Origin: Methylobacterium crusticola
GTDB taxonomy: Bacteria; Pseudomonadota; Alphaproteobacteria; Rhizobiales; Beijerinckiaceae
Length of the DNA: 64,000 nucleotides
NCBI RefSeq assembly: GCF_003574465.1
Contig: NZ_QOWC01000014.1
Coordinates: 1-64,000 of the forward strand
Direction of reading: 5' to 3'
Notes under the pieces: model-generated
Database searches by the model: none
Seen by the model: the letters and a program-made list of their open reading frames with translations, nothing else
Told to the model about the DNA's origin: nothing
Made by a program: the position numbers and the translations under genes
Shown here: positions 1-8,412 of the stretch, piece after piece
Numbering within the stretch: position 1 is the first letter of the stretch
Layout: each line of letters opens with the position of its first letter

Positions 1-2
1 GC

Positions 3-452
3 GGTTCGCGGCCGCGCCAGCCGGCCGACCAACGCTACGAGAGCGCGTACCTGTTCGGGGCGGTCTGTCCGGCCCGCGGCACCGGGGCGGCCCTGGTCAT
101 GCCCCATGCCGATCTTGGGGCCATGCAGCATCACCTCGACGAGATCGCCCGCACGGTGGCGCGCGGCGCTCATGCGGTGCTGCTGCTCGACCGCGCGGGC
201 TGGCACACGAGCGCCAGGCTTGTCGTGCCCGAGAACCTGACGCTGATCGTCCTGCCGTCGCGGGCGCCTGAGCTCAATCCGGTGGAGACGCTCTGGCTGT
301 ACCTGCGCCAGAACTGGCTCTCGAACCGGGTGTTCGCCGGCTATGAGGAGATCGTCGCGGCCGCCTGCGACGCCTGGAACAAGCTCCTCGCGCGACCCGG
401 TACCATCGCCAGCATTGGCCGGCGCGACTGGGCTCACATCGGTCAAACCTAA
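3..452 (+). CDS. IS630-family transposase, C-terminal part (truncated by window start)
   Basis: The reading frame is open from the first bases of the window, so the 5' end lies outside. The protein would bind the ends of its insertion sequence and cut and join DNA with a DDE active site. Two typical IS630 landmarks are visible: the LLLDRAGWH segment, which holds the second catalytic Asp, and the LNPVE segment, which holds the catalytic Glu. The ending RDWAHIGQT is also typical of the group. The frame looks intact as far as it can be seen. The right terminal inverted repeat should lie shortly after the stop codon, but it cannot be confirmed without the left end. The element borders the modification island, a common setting for transferred DNA. 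Confidence 0.88.
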   Translation, partial: GSRPRQPADQRYESAYLFGAVCPARGTGAALVMPHADLGAMQHHLDEIARTVARGAHAVLLLDRAGWHTSARLVVPENLTLIVLPSRAPELNPVETLWLYLRQNWLSNRVFAGYEEIVAAACDAWNKLLARPGTIASIGRRDWAHIGQT

Positions 453-588
453 AGGCCGTTGGTATGAGTCGTGCTACAGCCGGACCCTTGCCTTTGGTCA
501 GGAATCAGGCTTCCGGCTTTGCGCGCATTCCTGCCACTCAGCGGGACCGGCTGATGTCTCCAAAGCGGACCCGCGGGAACATCAAGGA

Positions 589-3500
589 TCAGTGTAGCCC
601 CTTCTTTTGCCGCCGCTCCGGCGACTGGATCTCGCCTGGGGCCGGAAGCCGCGAGGCCTGCCGGAATCGCGCGTCGCGAAGCACCAGCACCGCGTCCGTC
701 TGAGCGTCGGAGACCCGCCAGAACCGACGCTGGTCCGGCTTCACGACATAGATTGAGCGGTCGTCATAGACTCGCAGGAACTGCATGCGATGGAAATGGG
801 GAAGGGTGGCGCCGCCAAGTTCACGGATCAAAGGAGCCTCGAAGAGCTCGGGTGCAACCGCGTAGAACGCGCCGATCGGTCGCTGCGGACCGGACTCAAG
901 GTCAAATCTGAGCGCAACGATGTCTGCCCCTAGTCGAACGATGCGGTTCGTGATGAGCCGGTATACGTTCATCTCGGAGAGCGCAATCTCGACAATGCGC
1001 GTGAACTCATTGCCGTACTGGAGGAACTCCTCAAGGCTTGGCCCAGCGACCATTTGGATCCGCTCGGCCCTCGTATCGAGAAGCATAGGGCGGCTCCGCT
1101 GCAGGCTGTCGTCGATGACTCGGCGGTCGGCCTGGGGCAGGTCGCAGAGGTCGTACACCGCCTCATCGAGGCGCTGGAGCAGGCTGCCTGTCGGGCCGGC
1201 GACGCCGGCGAGTTGCCGTTCGATCTTGACCAGCTGCTCCAGGTTGTCGTCAGAGAGGCGAAGCAAGTCCGGGACGCGGATCTCTTCGAGGTCTACCTTC
1301 TCGACCTTAGGCTGCTTCAATCCGATGTTCGACGCGCCGAAGGCCAGCTGGAAGCTCACGAGCTTCGAGTTCAGGACCAGGCTGAGCACCCTGCCCAAAC
1401 GGGGGTCCTGTCCCTTGAACGAGATTCCGACAATGGACTCACTGAAGGCGAGGCTCCTCGGATCGAAGGCCGCCGGGTAGCGGCCGGGCTCCAAGGCCTT
1501 CGTAAAGCTGCCCTCGGGGCAAAGGACGAGCGGGCCCTCGAACACCGCCTTGCTCCGTGGGCGATGGGCGTGCGGCGCGGCAAAGGCTGGAAGGCTCTCC
1601 GGGAGGCGAACCGCACGGAACGTCTCAGCGTCGACGACAGGCAGTCCCAAGAGGTGCGACGCCGGGCTGCTCCCGCCGCCGTGCAATTGGTAACCCTGGT
1701 CCATTGTGATGCCAAGGGCCCGCGTCCAGGCCCCCAGCCTGACGAGCTGCGGCGATCCCGAGAGGGCGTTCATCACGTCGAACTCGCGCGCGTTCCCGAA
1801 CAGGGCCGCCTTGAGCTTCGTCGCGCTCCAACCAATCGTCGCGACCGGCAGCGTCTTGCGCATCTCCGGCGCGAGCTCGAACACGCCGTTGCGCCGGAAG
1901 TGCTCAAGCCAGGGGACGTTCACGAGGCCGAGCTCCGCGTCCTGCGCGGGTGTGCCGGGGCGGCCAACGAACAGGAGGGCAGGCCCTGCCGTCGGCCTGC
2001 GCTCCCTCGTTTCCGCCCCATGCGACCTTCGGGTCACCGCCGGGAAGAGGCCTTCCGTTCTCAGCTGCGCCATGTTCACGATCTCGACGTCACGGAAGGC
2101 GGCCAGGAGCTGGCGACGCGCATTCGTGGCGACGCTGTCATTGCTGAAGAAGGGGGTGGCCTTCATCAGGAACCCAATCTTCCCGTCGCGGGCGCAATGC
2201 TCCTTCGCTCGCCAGAGGAATGCCCAATCTGGGGTCCGCCTCGGCTGCGCCGTCCGGTCCGCCCTCTCAGTCGAGCTTCGCCCCGCGTACGTCCAAGGGG
2301 GGTTGCCGACGACCACATCCATCGGATTGGGGAATTTAACACGGGCGTTGAGGAAGCTTCCGAGCTGCAGCGTCCTGCCTATCAAGCCCTCGAACCGCAT
2401 CGCATCCAAATCCGGCGATATCTCCGGGTCCAGCTCCAGGGCCGCCAGGTACAGGCTGAAGGCGCTGACCTGAAGCGCGGCGGGGTTGATGTCCACGCCA
2501 TAAATCTGGTTCTCAAGAACGTCCCTGACGAGGCGTCGGCTGGGACCCTCAACTCGCGCACGCTTCCAGACTAGGCGCCGGAGGCTTTCGACGAGGAACA
2601 CGCCCGATCCGCATGCCGGGTCGAGCACGCGCTCGTGGCCGCGCGCGTCGCGCAGGAGGACGTCCAAAGCCAGGTCGACGAGGTTCGTCGGAGTGTAATG
2701 CAGTCCTTGCGACAGCGCCTCGCTGCCGGCGGCGCTGTGGGCGAACTGCTCGTAGATCGAGGAGATGAGTTCGATCGGGATGACGTCGAACCTGAACGGG
2801 AATAGGCTCCGCTGGCCCGTGAGGGAATCGTGCCCCTCCAGGAAGTCCGCGAGGAGCGTGAGGTGATCGCTCCGTACGATCTCGTCCTCGCCCTCGATGT
2901 CGGGAGGGAAGAGATCGCCATTGAACGTTACCTTCATCCACTTGAAAAGAGCACGGGCGGCGTCGGGCGAGCGAAGGATGTCGGGTAGCGACGGCGCTCC
3001 GAAGAATGCCCGCAGGCGCCGCTCGGGCAAGAGCCCCCGGTCCACTAAATATTGCGAGAAGATCGTCCGCCCGATGAGCTTCTGCGCCATCAACGAGGGT
3101 AGGCCGCGCTCGAAGATGCCGGCCTCTAGCGCCGTGAGATGGTGCAGCAGCACCGCGTCAACACGTGTCTTGCGGTCGAGGCGGCGGGCATGCTGCGACT
3201 TCCAGAAGGCACCGCTGTCGAAGGTCAGGCGGCCGCAGGCTCGTTCGATGCGCTGGGTGCCGTCGATTAGATCGCCAAGTTCGAACTCGGCCAAGATCCT
3301 GTCGCGGGCCGCCGCGCGGGGGGGCGAGTAGCCGTTGTACAGGATCACGCGCGAGGGCGTCGACACCCACAGGATTGGCGCGATGCCTGCGTTCCATGAG
3401 ACCGCATGCCAGTTGTCGAGTTCGCCATCGGTGGGCTCGGGACGGTCCATCGCGTCCTTGAACACCACAAGGGGAGCTCCACGCGCCCTGAACAGTGCAC

Positions 3501-3666
3501 TGGCGGCGAGCGACGAGCGGCTCGGCGAAAAGATTGGGTCGAAGCGCTCGATGTCCGTGGGCGACGACGGATGGCCGGGGACGACTAGGCCCTCGGTGGG
3601 GTTGCCGTCGAGCCAGTAGCCCGTCTTCGACAGGAGGTCGCGGAACCTGCGCGAGAGGTTCATCAC
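589..3666 (-). CDS. Eco57I/type IIG-like N6-adenine DNA methyltransferase
   Basis: A large protein of about 1025 residues that should transfer methyl groups from SAM to adenine in DNA. Motif I (VLDPACGSG) lies near residues 347-355 and the catalytic NPPW near 455-458. An N-terminal helical region (around 170-215, with LIGRTIFSQYLVDRGLL) resembles type IIG and Eco57I-like enzymes. The C-terminal half is probably the target-recognition region. No clear PD-(D/E)XK nuclease motif was seen in the first 150 residues, so it may be a stand-alone methylase or a nuclease with a degenerate motif. The start is GTG at 3666 or ATG at 3663. Both overlap the stop codon of the upstream Dam-like gene, so the two are probably translationally coupled. 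Confidence 0.85.
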   Translation of the reverse strand: MMNLSRRFRDLLSKTGYWLDGNPTEGLVVPGHPSSPTDIERFDPIFSPSRSSLAASALFRARGAPLVVFKDAMDRPEPTDGELDNWHAVSWNAGIAPILWVSTPSRVILYNGYSPPRAAARDRILAEFELGDLIDGTQRIERACGRLTFDSGAFWKSQHARRLDRKTRVDAVLLHHLTALEAGIFERGLPSLMAQKLIGRTIFSQYLVDRGLLPERRLRAFFGAPSLPDILRSPDAARALFKWMKVTFNGDLFPPDIEGEDEIVRSDHLTLLADFLEGHDSLTGQRSLFPFRFDVIPIELISSIYEQFAHSAAGSEALSQGLHYTPTNLVDLALDVLLRDARGHERVLDPACGSGVFLVESLRRLVWKRARVEGPSRRLVRDVLENQIYGVDINPAALQVSAFSLYLAALELDPEISPDLDAMRFEGLIGRTLQLGSFLNARVKFPNPMDVVVGNPPWTYAGRSSTERADRTAQPRRTPDWAFLWRAKEHCARDGKIGFLMKATPFFSNDSVATNARRQLLAAFRDVEIVNMAQLRTEGLFPAVTRRSHGAETRERRPTAGPALLFVGRPGTPAQDAELGLVNVPWLEHFRRNGVFELAPEMRKTLPVATIGWSATKLKAALFGNAREFDVMNALSGSPQLVRLGAWTRALGITMDQGYQLHGGGSSPASHLLGLPVVDAETFRAVRLPESLPAFAAPHAHRPRSKAVFEGPLVLCPEGSFTKALEPGRYPAAFDPRSLAFSESIVGISFKGQDPRLGRVLSLVLNSKLVSFQLAFGASNIGLKQPKVEKVDLEEIRVPDLLRLSDDNLEQLVKIERQLAGVAGPTGSLLQRLDEAVYDLCDLPQADRRVIDDSLQRSRPMLLDTRAERIQMVAGPSLEEFLQYGNEFTRIVEIALSEMNVYRLITNRIVRLGADIVALRFDLESGPQRPIGAFYAVAPELFEAPLIRELGGATLPHFHRMQFLRVYDDRSIYVVKPDQRRFWRVSDAQTDAVLVLRDARFRQASRLPAPGEIQSPERRQKKGLH

Positions 3667-4349
3667 CTCGATCCCAGTGCGTGAGCGACCTCTTCGGGGT
3701 AGGCGTCCGCAAGCCAGCGCAGGATTGCGTCGCGCTCGTTGTGCCCGAGCGCCCCGACCCTGCGGGCAAGGCTCAGGCGCCGCCGCTTGGTGCGGTCGCG
3801 GAAGTCGGCCCCGAGACAGCGCGTGTCATGGAGCCGCGCTGAGGGCGGGAAGTTCATCCACAGGGACTCCACCCGCCGGACCCGCCGCGTGCCGGCTGCG
3901 AGGTCGACGCGTCTCCAGGCGCTCAGGACCTCGTCATACAGGCCAGACTGGTAGCCCGATATCATTATCCTGCCGCCCAGCGACGTAACCACTTTCAGGA
4001 GCTGTCGGTGCTCACGCTCGTTGTACTCGTGCTGATACGTGCGGGCGCGGCTTCGAACCTCAGGGTGGTATGGCTGGTCGAGGTAGACCATGTCGTGCCG
4101 GTCGGCGGGGTAGACCTCGAGGAACTCCGACGCATCGGCGCAGATGATCTGGCACGAGGGGGCGATTGGGTCAGCTATCCAGCGCGCAACGACCTCTGGA
4201 TCCACGTCAATGCCGATCTGGATGGGGGACGGTTTCTTGGCGCGCATCACCGCGCCTCCACCGAGGTGCGCCTCGATGTACGTGTTGTGCTCTGGCATAC
4301 TACGGACGATGTGCCGGTAGCGATTTCCCTTTCCGCCAACGTAAGCCAT
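3663..4349 (-). CDS. D12-class (Dam-like) DNA adenine methyltransferase, variant motif IV
   Basis: A 228-residue protein of the D12 class, which methylates adenine in short DNA targets. The N-terminal GGKG, then YIEAHLGGGAV (about 24-34) and the acidic IGIDVDPE stretch match the family SAM-binding region. Motif IV, normally DPPY, reads DQPY here (about 91-94), which is unusual. The C-terminus departs from DpnM/Dam and is rich in Arg. The gene starts at ATG 4349 and its TGA overlaps the start of the next methylase, so the two should be made together. It could be an active methylase with relaxed motif IV or a protein with weakened catalysis. Confidence 0.82.
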   Translation of the reverse strand: MAYVGGKGNRYRHIVRSMPEHNTYIEAHLGGGAVMRAKKPSPIQIGIDVDPEVVARWIADPIAPSCQIICADASEFLEVYPADRHDMVYLDQPYHPEVRSRARTYQHEYNEREHRQLLKVVTSLGGRIMISGYQSGLYDEVLSAWRRVDLAAGTRRVRRVESLWMNFPPSARLHDTRCLGADFRDRTKRRRLSLARRVGALGHNERDAILRWLADAYPEEVAHALGSR

Positions 4350-4406
4350 CCGACAATCATCGCATGATCACGGGATAGGCAATAGTCCTTGGAGGTTACC
4401 GCCACG

Positions 4407-5162
4407 CTAAGATAGCCAGTTACCCGCTGGTGGGCTCAGCAGGAGGGTCTCAGCGCTCCGCCTCGCCGCCAGGGCCCGAGCCACTCCCGCTTCCCTCGAC
4501 GCGAAGTACATCGTGTCGCACGCCCCGAGGCCCGACAAGTCGAGCGAGCCGAGCCAGAGCCCGCGCCCGACAAGTTCTAGCGCAACGCGCGTTCGGATCT
4601 CCGGCTGCCTGCTGACGACATTGAATATCACGACCGCACAGGCCGGAAGGCCGCCCGCGACGAGATCGAGCGTGGCTTCGGTAACGTGGAAGTGGAAGAC
4701 GAAGAGGGCTACGCAGAGGTCGCATTGCCGGACGACGGCTGGCTCGACGTCGACATCCCGGGTGCAGAGAATCCCGCGCCTCCGGTTCTCGGCGATTGCC
4801 TCGTCGTCAACCTCGACGCCCTGGTAGATCCTCGACGGGACTTCGGCCGACAGCGGGAACTTGCCGCAGCCAATCTCTAAGAGCCCGCCCTCGCCGACGG
4901 CGGACACGACCCCCTTAACAAGGCTGCGCAGGCGGTTCCGGTACGCCAGGCCCGGGCCTGCGGCTATCTCGAACTCCCGGAAGCGATTGATCACTTGGAT
5001 CTGCTCGATGGACAGGCGATCGGTTGTCGTCGGCAGGTAGACTCTGTCCATGAACCGGAAACGGACGGTGCCGTCGACGTAGATCTCCGCGGGCCCATGA
5101 GGATCCTGCCGCAGCAGGATGCCGGCCCCGAGGTTGGCATAGGTGCCGTCGACCTCGCTCAC
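4407..5162 (-). CDS. Class I SAM-dependent methyltransferase
   Basis: A 251-residue protein with a Rossmann-type methyltransferase core. The SAM-binding motif I reads LLEIGCGKFP near residues 94-103, followed by an acidic GVEVDDE strand end (motif II). A hydrophobic CVALFVFHFHV segment occupies the motif IV position. No NPPY or PCQ motif is present, so it is unlikely to be a classical DNA methylase; the substrate could be a nucleotide, a small molecule or a protein. The start is GTG at 5162, overlapping the TGA of the deoxyribosyltransferase-like gene (GTGA). This implies coupled translation and a joint function. The N-terminal 80 residues do not resemble anything I recognise. Confidence 0.75.
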   Translation of the reverse strand: MSEVDGTYANLGAGILLRQDPHGPAEIYVDGTVRFRFMDRVYLPTTTDRLSIEQIQVINRFREFEIAAGPGLAYRNRLRSLVKGVVSAVGEGGLLEIGCGKFPLSAEVPSRIYQGVEVDDEAIAENRRRGILCTRDVDVEPAVVRQCDLCVALFVFHFHVTEATLDLVAGGLPACAVVIFNVVSRQPEIRTRVALELVGRGLWLGSLDLSGLGACDTMYFASREAGVARALAARRSAETLLLSPPAGNWLS

Positions 5163-5740
5163 AGTTTACCGCCGATGATGCCGTCCACCAGATCGTGGTG
5201 CTTTCTGACAAAGTGGGCGATCGCGGCTTCGGGAGCTTTCCTCAGCTCGAGCCGCCGGCCATCGGCGACAAATCGGTTGAGCAGCACCACGACGCCGTTG
5301 AGGTGGTCGACAACGTAGTCAGAGAGCCCCCAGATGAACGGGTGCGTCCAGTCCCGCAGGTCCTCCCCGAACACGTTCGGCACGAAGTCGCGCCGGTAGT
5401 GCGTGTTCGGCGGCGCCCAGGTGATCACGGGGATGGACGCGTTCGCTGCGAACATCATCTCGGCACCGATGCCAATGCCCTTCTCGCGGCGCGCGTCCAC
5501 GACGACGACGTCGCTCTGCTGCACCAGGAACAGGTCGCACCCGAAGTTTGCGCGAACGTCGGAGCGCTGGATGGGTGTCTTTGCCGGATTGAGTAGGCGC
5601 AGCTCCACGCCGGCAACGCCGGCATGAAGCGCGGCCTCGTCGGCCTCCGTCCAGAAGTGATCGGGTGAGCGGTTGTCGCCGTCGCCCTTCTTAATGCTTC
5701 CGGAAAGATAGACGCGGACAACGCTCCCCATCACGCTCAC
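5159..5740 (-). CDS. Nucleoside 2-deoxyribosyltransferase-like protein
   Basis: A 193-residue protein. It opens with a VYLSGSI strand-loop typical of the nucleoside 2-deoxyribosyltransferase superfamily. It has a DARREKGIGIGAEMMFA segment in which D82 and E94 sit where the family keeps its base-binding Asp and nucleophilic Glu, followed by PVITW. Family members cleave the N-glycosidic bond of nucleosides or nucleotides and may swap bases; related folds act as effectors in bacterial immunity. The start is GTG 5740, overlapping the stop of the helical-repeat gene; ATG 5731 is an alternative. Its neighbours suggest a role in making, editing or destroying nucleotides. The substrate is unknown. 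Confidence 0.72.
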   Translation of the reverse strand: MSVMGSVVRVYLSGSIKKGDGDNRSPDHFWTEADEAALHAGVAGVELRLLNPAKTPIQRSDVRANFGCDLFLVQQSDVVVVDARREKGIGIGAEMMFAANASIPVITWAPPNTHYRRDFVPNVFGEDLRDWTHPFIWGLSDYVVDHLNGVVVLLNRFVADGRRLELRKAPEAAIAHFVRKHHDLVDGIIGGKL

Positions 5741-7257
5741 CCTCCCAGGTTCGAGAGTGTATTGATCAACTTGGTGCCCTCATCAACGAAGGTGTTCGCC
5801 ACGCCCGGTGCCGCGAGCAGGCCCCTGAGGAAGGTCCCGAACTTCTTCGCGCGCCGCAGTCGGTCGTCGCCGGCGTCCGGCGCGGTCACGAGCGCCGCCT
5901 CCTCGTTGATGGAAAGCCGGTCGTCGTCGCTGATGGTGGGCTCGACCGCAGCCCTTTCGAGGAAGCGCGCCAGCTCGGGGCCGAGGCTGCTCATGACGGG
6001 ATCGCCGCTCTGGGCCTTGATGTTGGCGATGACGCTTTCCCTGATCTCGCCAGTGTTGATGATGCCGGTCGACACGCTGCCGGCGGTGATGTTCGAGGAT
6101 TTGTCGATCGTCATGTTGAGGCTCCCGTTTGCAATCAGAAGTGTGTTGATGGTTACCGGCCCACCCGCACTGGCCAGCCGCAGCCGGAGCAGTTCGTGCC
6201 CGTTGTCGCCGAAGTCTAAGGTGGGTTGCGCCTCCAGCAACTCGACGCCAAGGACTGACTGAATCTTCTTTCTCTGCAGCTCGCTGACGGTTCTGGCGAT
6301 CTCATCCGTCAGGGTTTGGCGGAAAAGCCGGTCTCCCTCCGATCCGGACGCGTTTCGCCCGAGATGGTCGATCAAGGGCAATCGGACGGCCTCGACCCGC
6401 TCACGCTCGAACCAATAGAGGATTGAAAGGCGAAGTTTCGGGACCTTGAGCGTGGCGAGCCCCAGGGCAAGGCCCTCGCGTGCGGCAGGCTCAACGTCGT
6501 GCATGCCCTCTTCTAGGAGATCGGTGAACCTCACGGCCGAACCCTCTGTCTTGGCGATCAGGCGGTAGAGCCATCTCCTCACGTTCGCGGGGTGGCGGAT
6601 AAGGTCCGCCGGCGGGATGAGCAGCTTGCCGGGCGTGCCTTGGCTGTTCCGATGCAGCGCCCAGATGGAGTATTCGACGATCTCCTTGTCGTCGTGGCTG
6701 ACAAGGTTGCGGGCCAACTCCAGGTCCGAGAAGCGCCTGGAGACGGAATGCTGCGGCAGTCCGGCATAGCCGGTAAGCAGGCAGATCCATTTTTGCACCA
6801 GGACATCAGCCTCAAACGCTTTGAGGTCGATCATGGTGCGCCGTTCCAGATCCGGCCGCTCCTCGTAAAGGGTGGCTGAGAGCTCGAGCGCCGTGTTGAA
6901 GAATGGTGTATTCTCTTCCTTCCGAAGTGCTTCGCGATCCTTCTGCGGGGCAAGGCGGAAGAATGCCGCCACGGCCCAGGAGAGATTCTCGGCGTCCGTT
7001 TCGACCTTGATCGCCTCGCGCAGGGGCTCGAGAAGGGTGTTGGCGCGCAGGAGCGCGACGAGCTTATAGGCCCACCGCCTCACCTTCACGTCGGGGCTGG
7101 ACAAGTGTTGCCCTCCCGCAACGACCAGCACCGACGGATCCCGGAAGTAGCGCTGGGCCTCATAGAACTCGCATGCCCTCTGGAGGCCGATCTTGATCTG
7201 GCCGTACTCCCGGCTGCGCAGCAGGTGGGCGATGACGATAGCATCGCCCTCGCTCAC
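5737..7257 (-). CDS. Helical-repeat (HEAT-like) protein with Asn/Ile/Gly-rich C-terminal segment
   Basis: About 506 residues from the chosen GTG at 7257. The open frame continues upstream, but those 59 residues are Arg/Pro-rich and look non-coding. The first 330 residues are mostly amphipathic helices with recurring Arg, Trp and Leu positions, resembling an alpha-solenoid of HEAT type; I cannot assign a named family. Around 370-420 lies a segment rich in Asn, Ile, Thr and Gly (for example SSNITAGSVSTGIINTGEI), reminiscent of beta-rich linkers in bacterial STAND/NACHT conflict proteins. A helical, partly hydrophobic tail follows. It overlaps the deoxyribosyltransferase-like gene by GTGA. It is likely a scaffold or sensor for the enzymes beside it; this is inference. 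Confidence 0.6.
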   Translation of the reverse strand: MSEGDAIVIAHLLRSREYGQIKIGLQRACEFYEAQRYFRDPSVLVVAGGQHLSSPDVKVRRWAYKLVALLRANTLLEPLREAIKVETDAENLSWAVAAFFRLAPQKDREALRKEENTPFFNTALELSATLYEERPDLERRTMIDLKAFEADVLVQKWICLLTGYAGLPQHSVSRRFSDLELARNLVSHDDKEIVEYSIWALHRNSQGTPGKLLIPPADLIRHPANVRRWLYRLIAKTEGSAVRFTDLLEEGMHDVEPAAREGLALGLATLKVPKLRLSILYWFERERVEAVRLPLIDHLGRNASGSEGDRLFRQTLTDEIARTVSELQRKKIQSVLGVELLEAQPTLDFGDNGHELLRLRLASAGGPVTINTLLIANGSLNMTIDKSSNITAGSVSTGIINTGEIRESVIANIKAQSGDPVMSSLGPELARFLERAAVEPTISDDDRLSINEEAALVTAPDAGDDRLRRAKKFGTFLRGLLAAPGVANTFVDEGTKLINTLSNLGG

Positions 7258-7405
7258 GATCCCGCCGCGCTGGATCGCGGATGGCCGCCTCACGGAATCC
7301 TCGCCGTGAACGGGCGGGGCCCGAGGCGCGGATCGGCGGCCCCGCGCGGCCGCAAGCCGCGGGGCGATGCAGGCCGGTCGCCCGGCGTCTGGAACCTGCC
7401 CCTCA

Positions 7406-7978
7406 TCAGACCTTCTGTGCCGGCGCGAGGTCAAGCAGTGCCGCGACCTTGCGGGCGACCACCGTCCTGTCCACCTCGCCGTCCACCTCGATCACCTTGA
7501 CCCGCTCACCGAGTTGAGAAAGCAGCGGCAACTGGACGGAATCGTACTGCGATAGGCGCCGTGCCGGCATGGCCGGCCGGTCGTCGCTCCGGCCACGGGC
7601 TATCATCCGTTGCGCCGAGATCTGCGGCGAGCAGGTCAGGTGAAGGGCCACGACACGATTGCCGGCAGGCAGGGCCCGTACGAGCTCGTTGAAGGGGCCG
7701 AGGGCGCCGGGCTCTCGCGGATAACCGTCGACGACGACGGGCACGCTGCTCGACGGCAGCACCGTGTTGAGCCAGCGCCACAGGGCGGGCGACCGGATGG
7801 TCCTGCCAGAGCGGATCGCGGCATCGATTGTGTCCAGGTCGAGCCCAATCCGGGCTGCGGCTACGGGATCCCTGAGAAGGCGGCCGAGGGCATAATGGCG
7901 GAACCCATACTCAGACGCGAGCCAATCCCCAACGGTCGTCTTTCCGACGCCGGGAGGCCCGAACAGTGTGATCAGCAC
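7406..7978 (-). CDS. Adenylate-kinase-like P-loop nucleoside monophosphate kinase
   Basis: A 190-residue P-loop NTPase of the short adenylate/UMP-CMP kinase type. The Walker A GPPGVGKTT is at residues 7-15, DGYPRE at 84-89 corresponds to the family DGFPR, and the short LID region has ARGRSDDRP (about 127-135) like the R-x-DD of UMP/CMP kinases. It would phosphorylate a nucleoside monophosphate with ATP. It is not the housekeeping adk: it lies first in a four-gene block with a deoxyribosyltransferase-like enzyme and a methyltransferase. The start is GTG 7978, with a GGAG about 10 bases upstream. A 148-base gap separates it from the next gene. Confidence 0.8.
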   Translation of the reverse strand: MLITLFGPPGVGKTTVGDWLASEYGFRHYALGRLLRDPVAAARIGLDLDTIDAAIRSGRTIRSPALWRWLNTVLPSSSVPVVVDGYPREPGALGPFNELVRALPAGNRVVALHLTCSPQISAQRMIARGRSDDRPAMPARRLSQYDSVQLPLLSQLGERVKVIEVDGEVDRTVVARKVAALLDLAPAQKV

Positions 7979-8412
7979 AAGTAGTTACTCCGAGATCCAC
8001 TATGCCATTCCAAGTGATAGACTAATGCAAATCAAGACACATTGTCACGCGAACCGGGCGGCTGGTAGGCAATGCTGAGCACGCCGCGATGTCACGATAG
8101 TCTATTCGGGCGCAACGCTCAGGCTCAGCGGGCGCGTGCGCGGGGAAGCATGGCGGTGATCTGTCGATAGCGGGATCGGCTGTACCGGGTGGTGAGCGCG
8201 ACGATGTAGGCCGTCAGAGTCGCCTCGGCAAGGCCTTACGCCCGTCTAGCTGAATGTCCGTTCTCACTGTTTTGAGGGCGGACGCTGCCAGACTGTTTTC
8301 GGCCAACGCCGGTCGTTCAATCCCCCCTGCATCAGATTGCCAGGAAGAACGCTATCGCTGGTCCCGCCTTAACTTAAATGCAGCCTAGAGCACGGGTGAC
8401 CCTTCCGGCTTA
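7979..8412. other. Intergenic junction between left island and prophage
   Basis: No intact gene, tRNA or rRNA is seen. The part next to the kinase gene is lower in GC and probably holds its leftward promoter. The middle carries a decayed IS3 transposase fragment, listed separately. The last 170 bases before the integrase stop codon show nothing I recognise; attL should lie here if the integrase is at the prophage edge. Confidence 0.6.
8125..8235 (-). pseudogene. Degenerate IS3-family OrfB transposase fragment
   Basis: Translation of the minus strand between two stop codons gives about 35 residues containing ALTTRYSRSRYRQITAML. This resembles the segment of IS3-family OrfB before the catalytic core, usually of the form YGRYGYRRITALL. 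Both sides are closed by stops, so it is only a remnant. It shows an earlier insertion at this junction. Confidence 0.45.

Noticed and set aside
1054-2574. A plus-strand open frame of about 500 codons inside the large methylase gene.
   Set aside because: The minus-strand frame has clear methylase motifs through this stretch. The plus frame gives an Arg/Glu-rich sequence with no motif.
7258-7434. An upstream extension of the helical-repeat protein by 59 residues.
   Set aside because: The added part is Arg/Pro/Ala-rich and unlike the rest. GTG 7257 gives a normal start.
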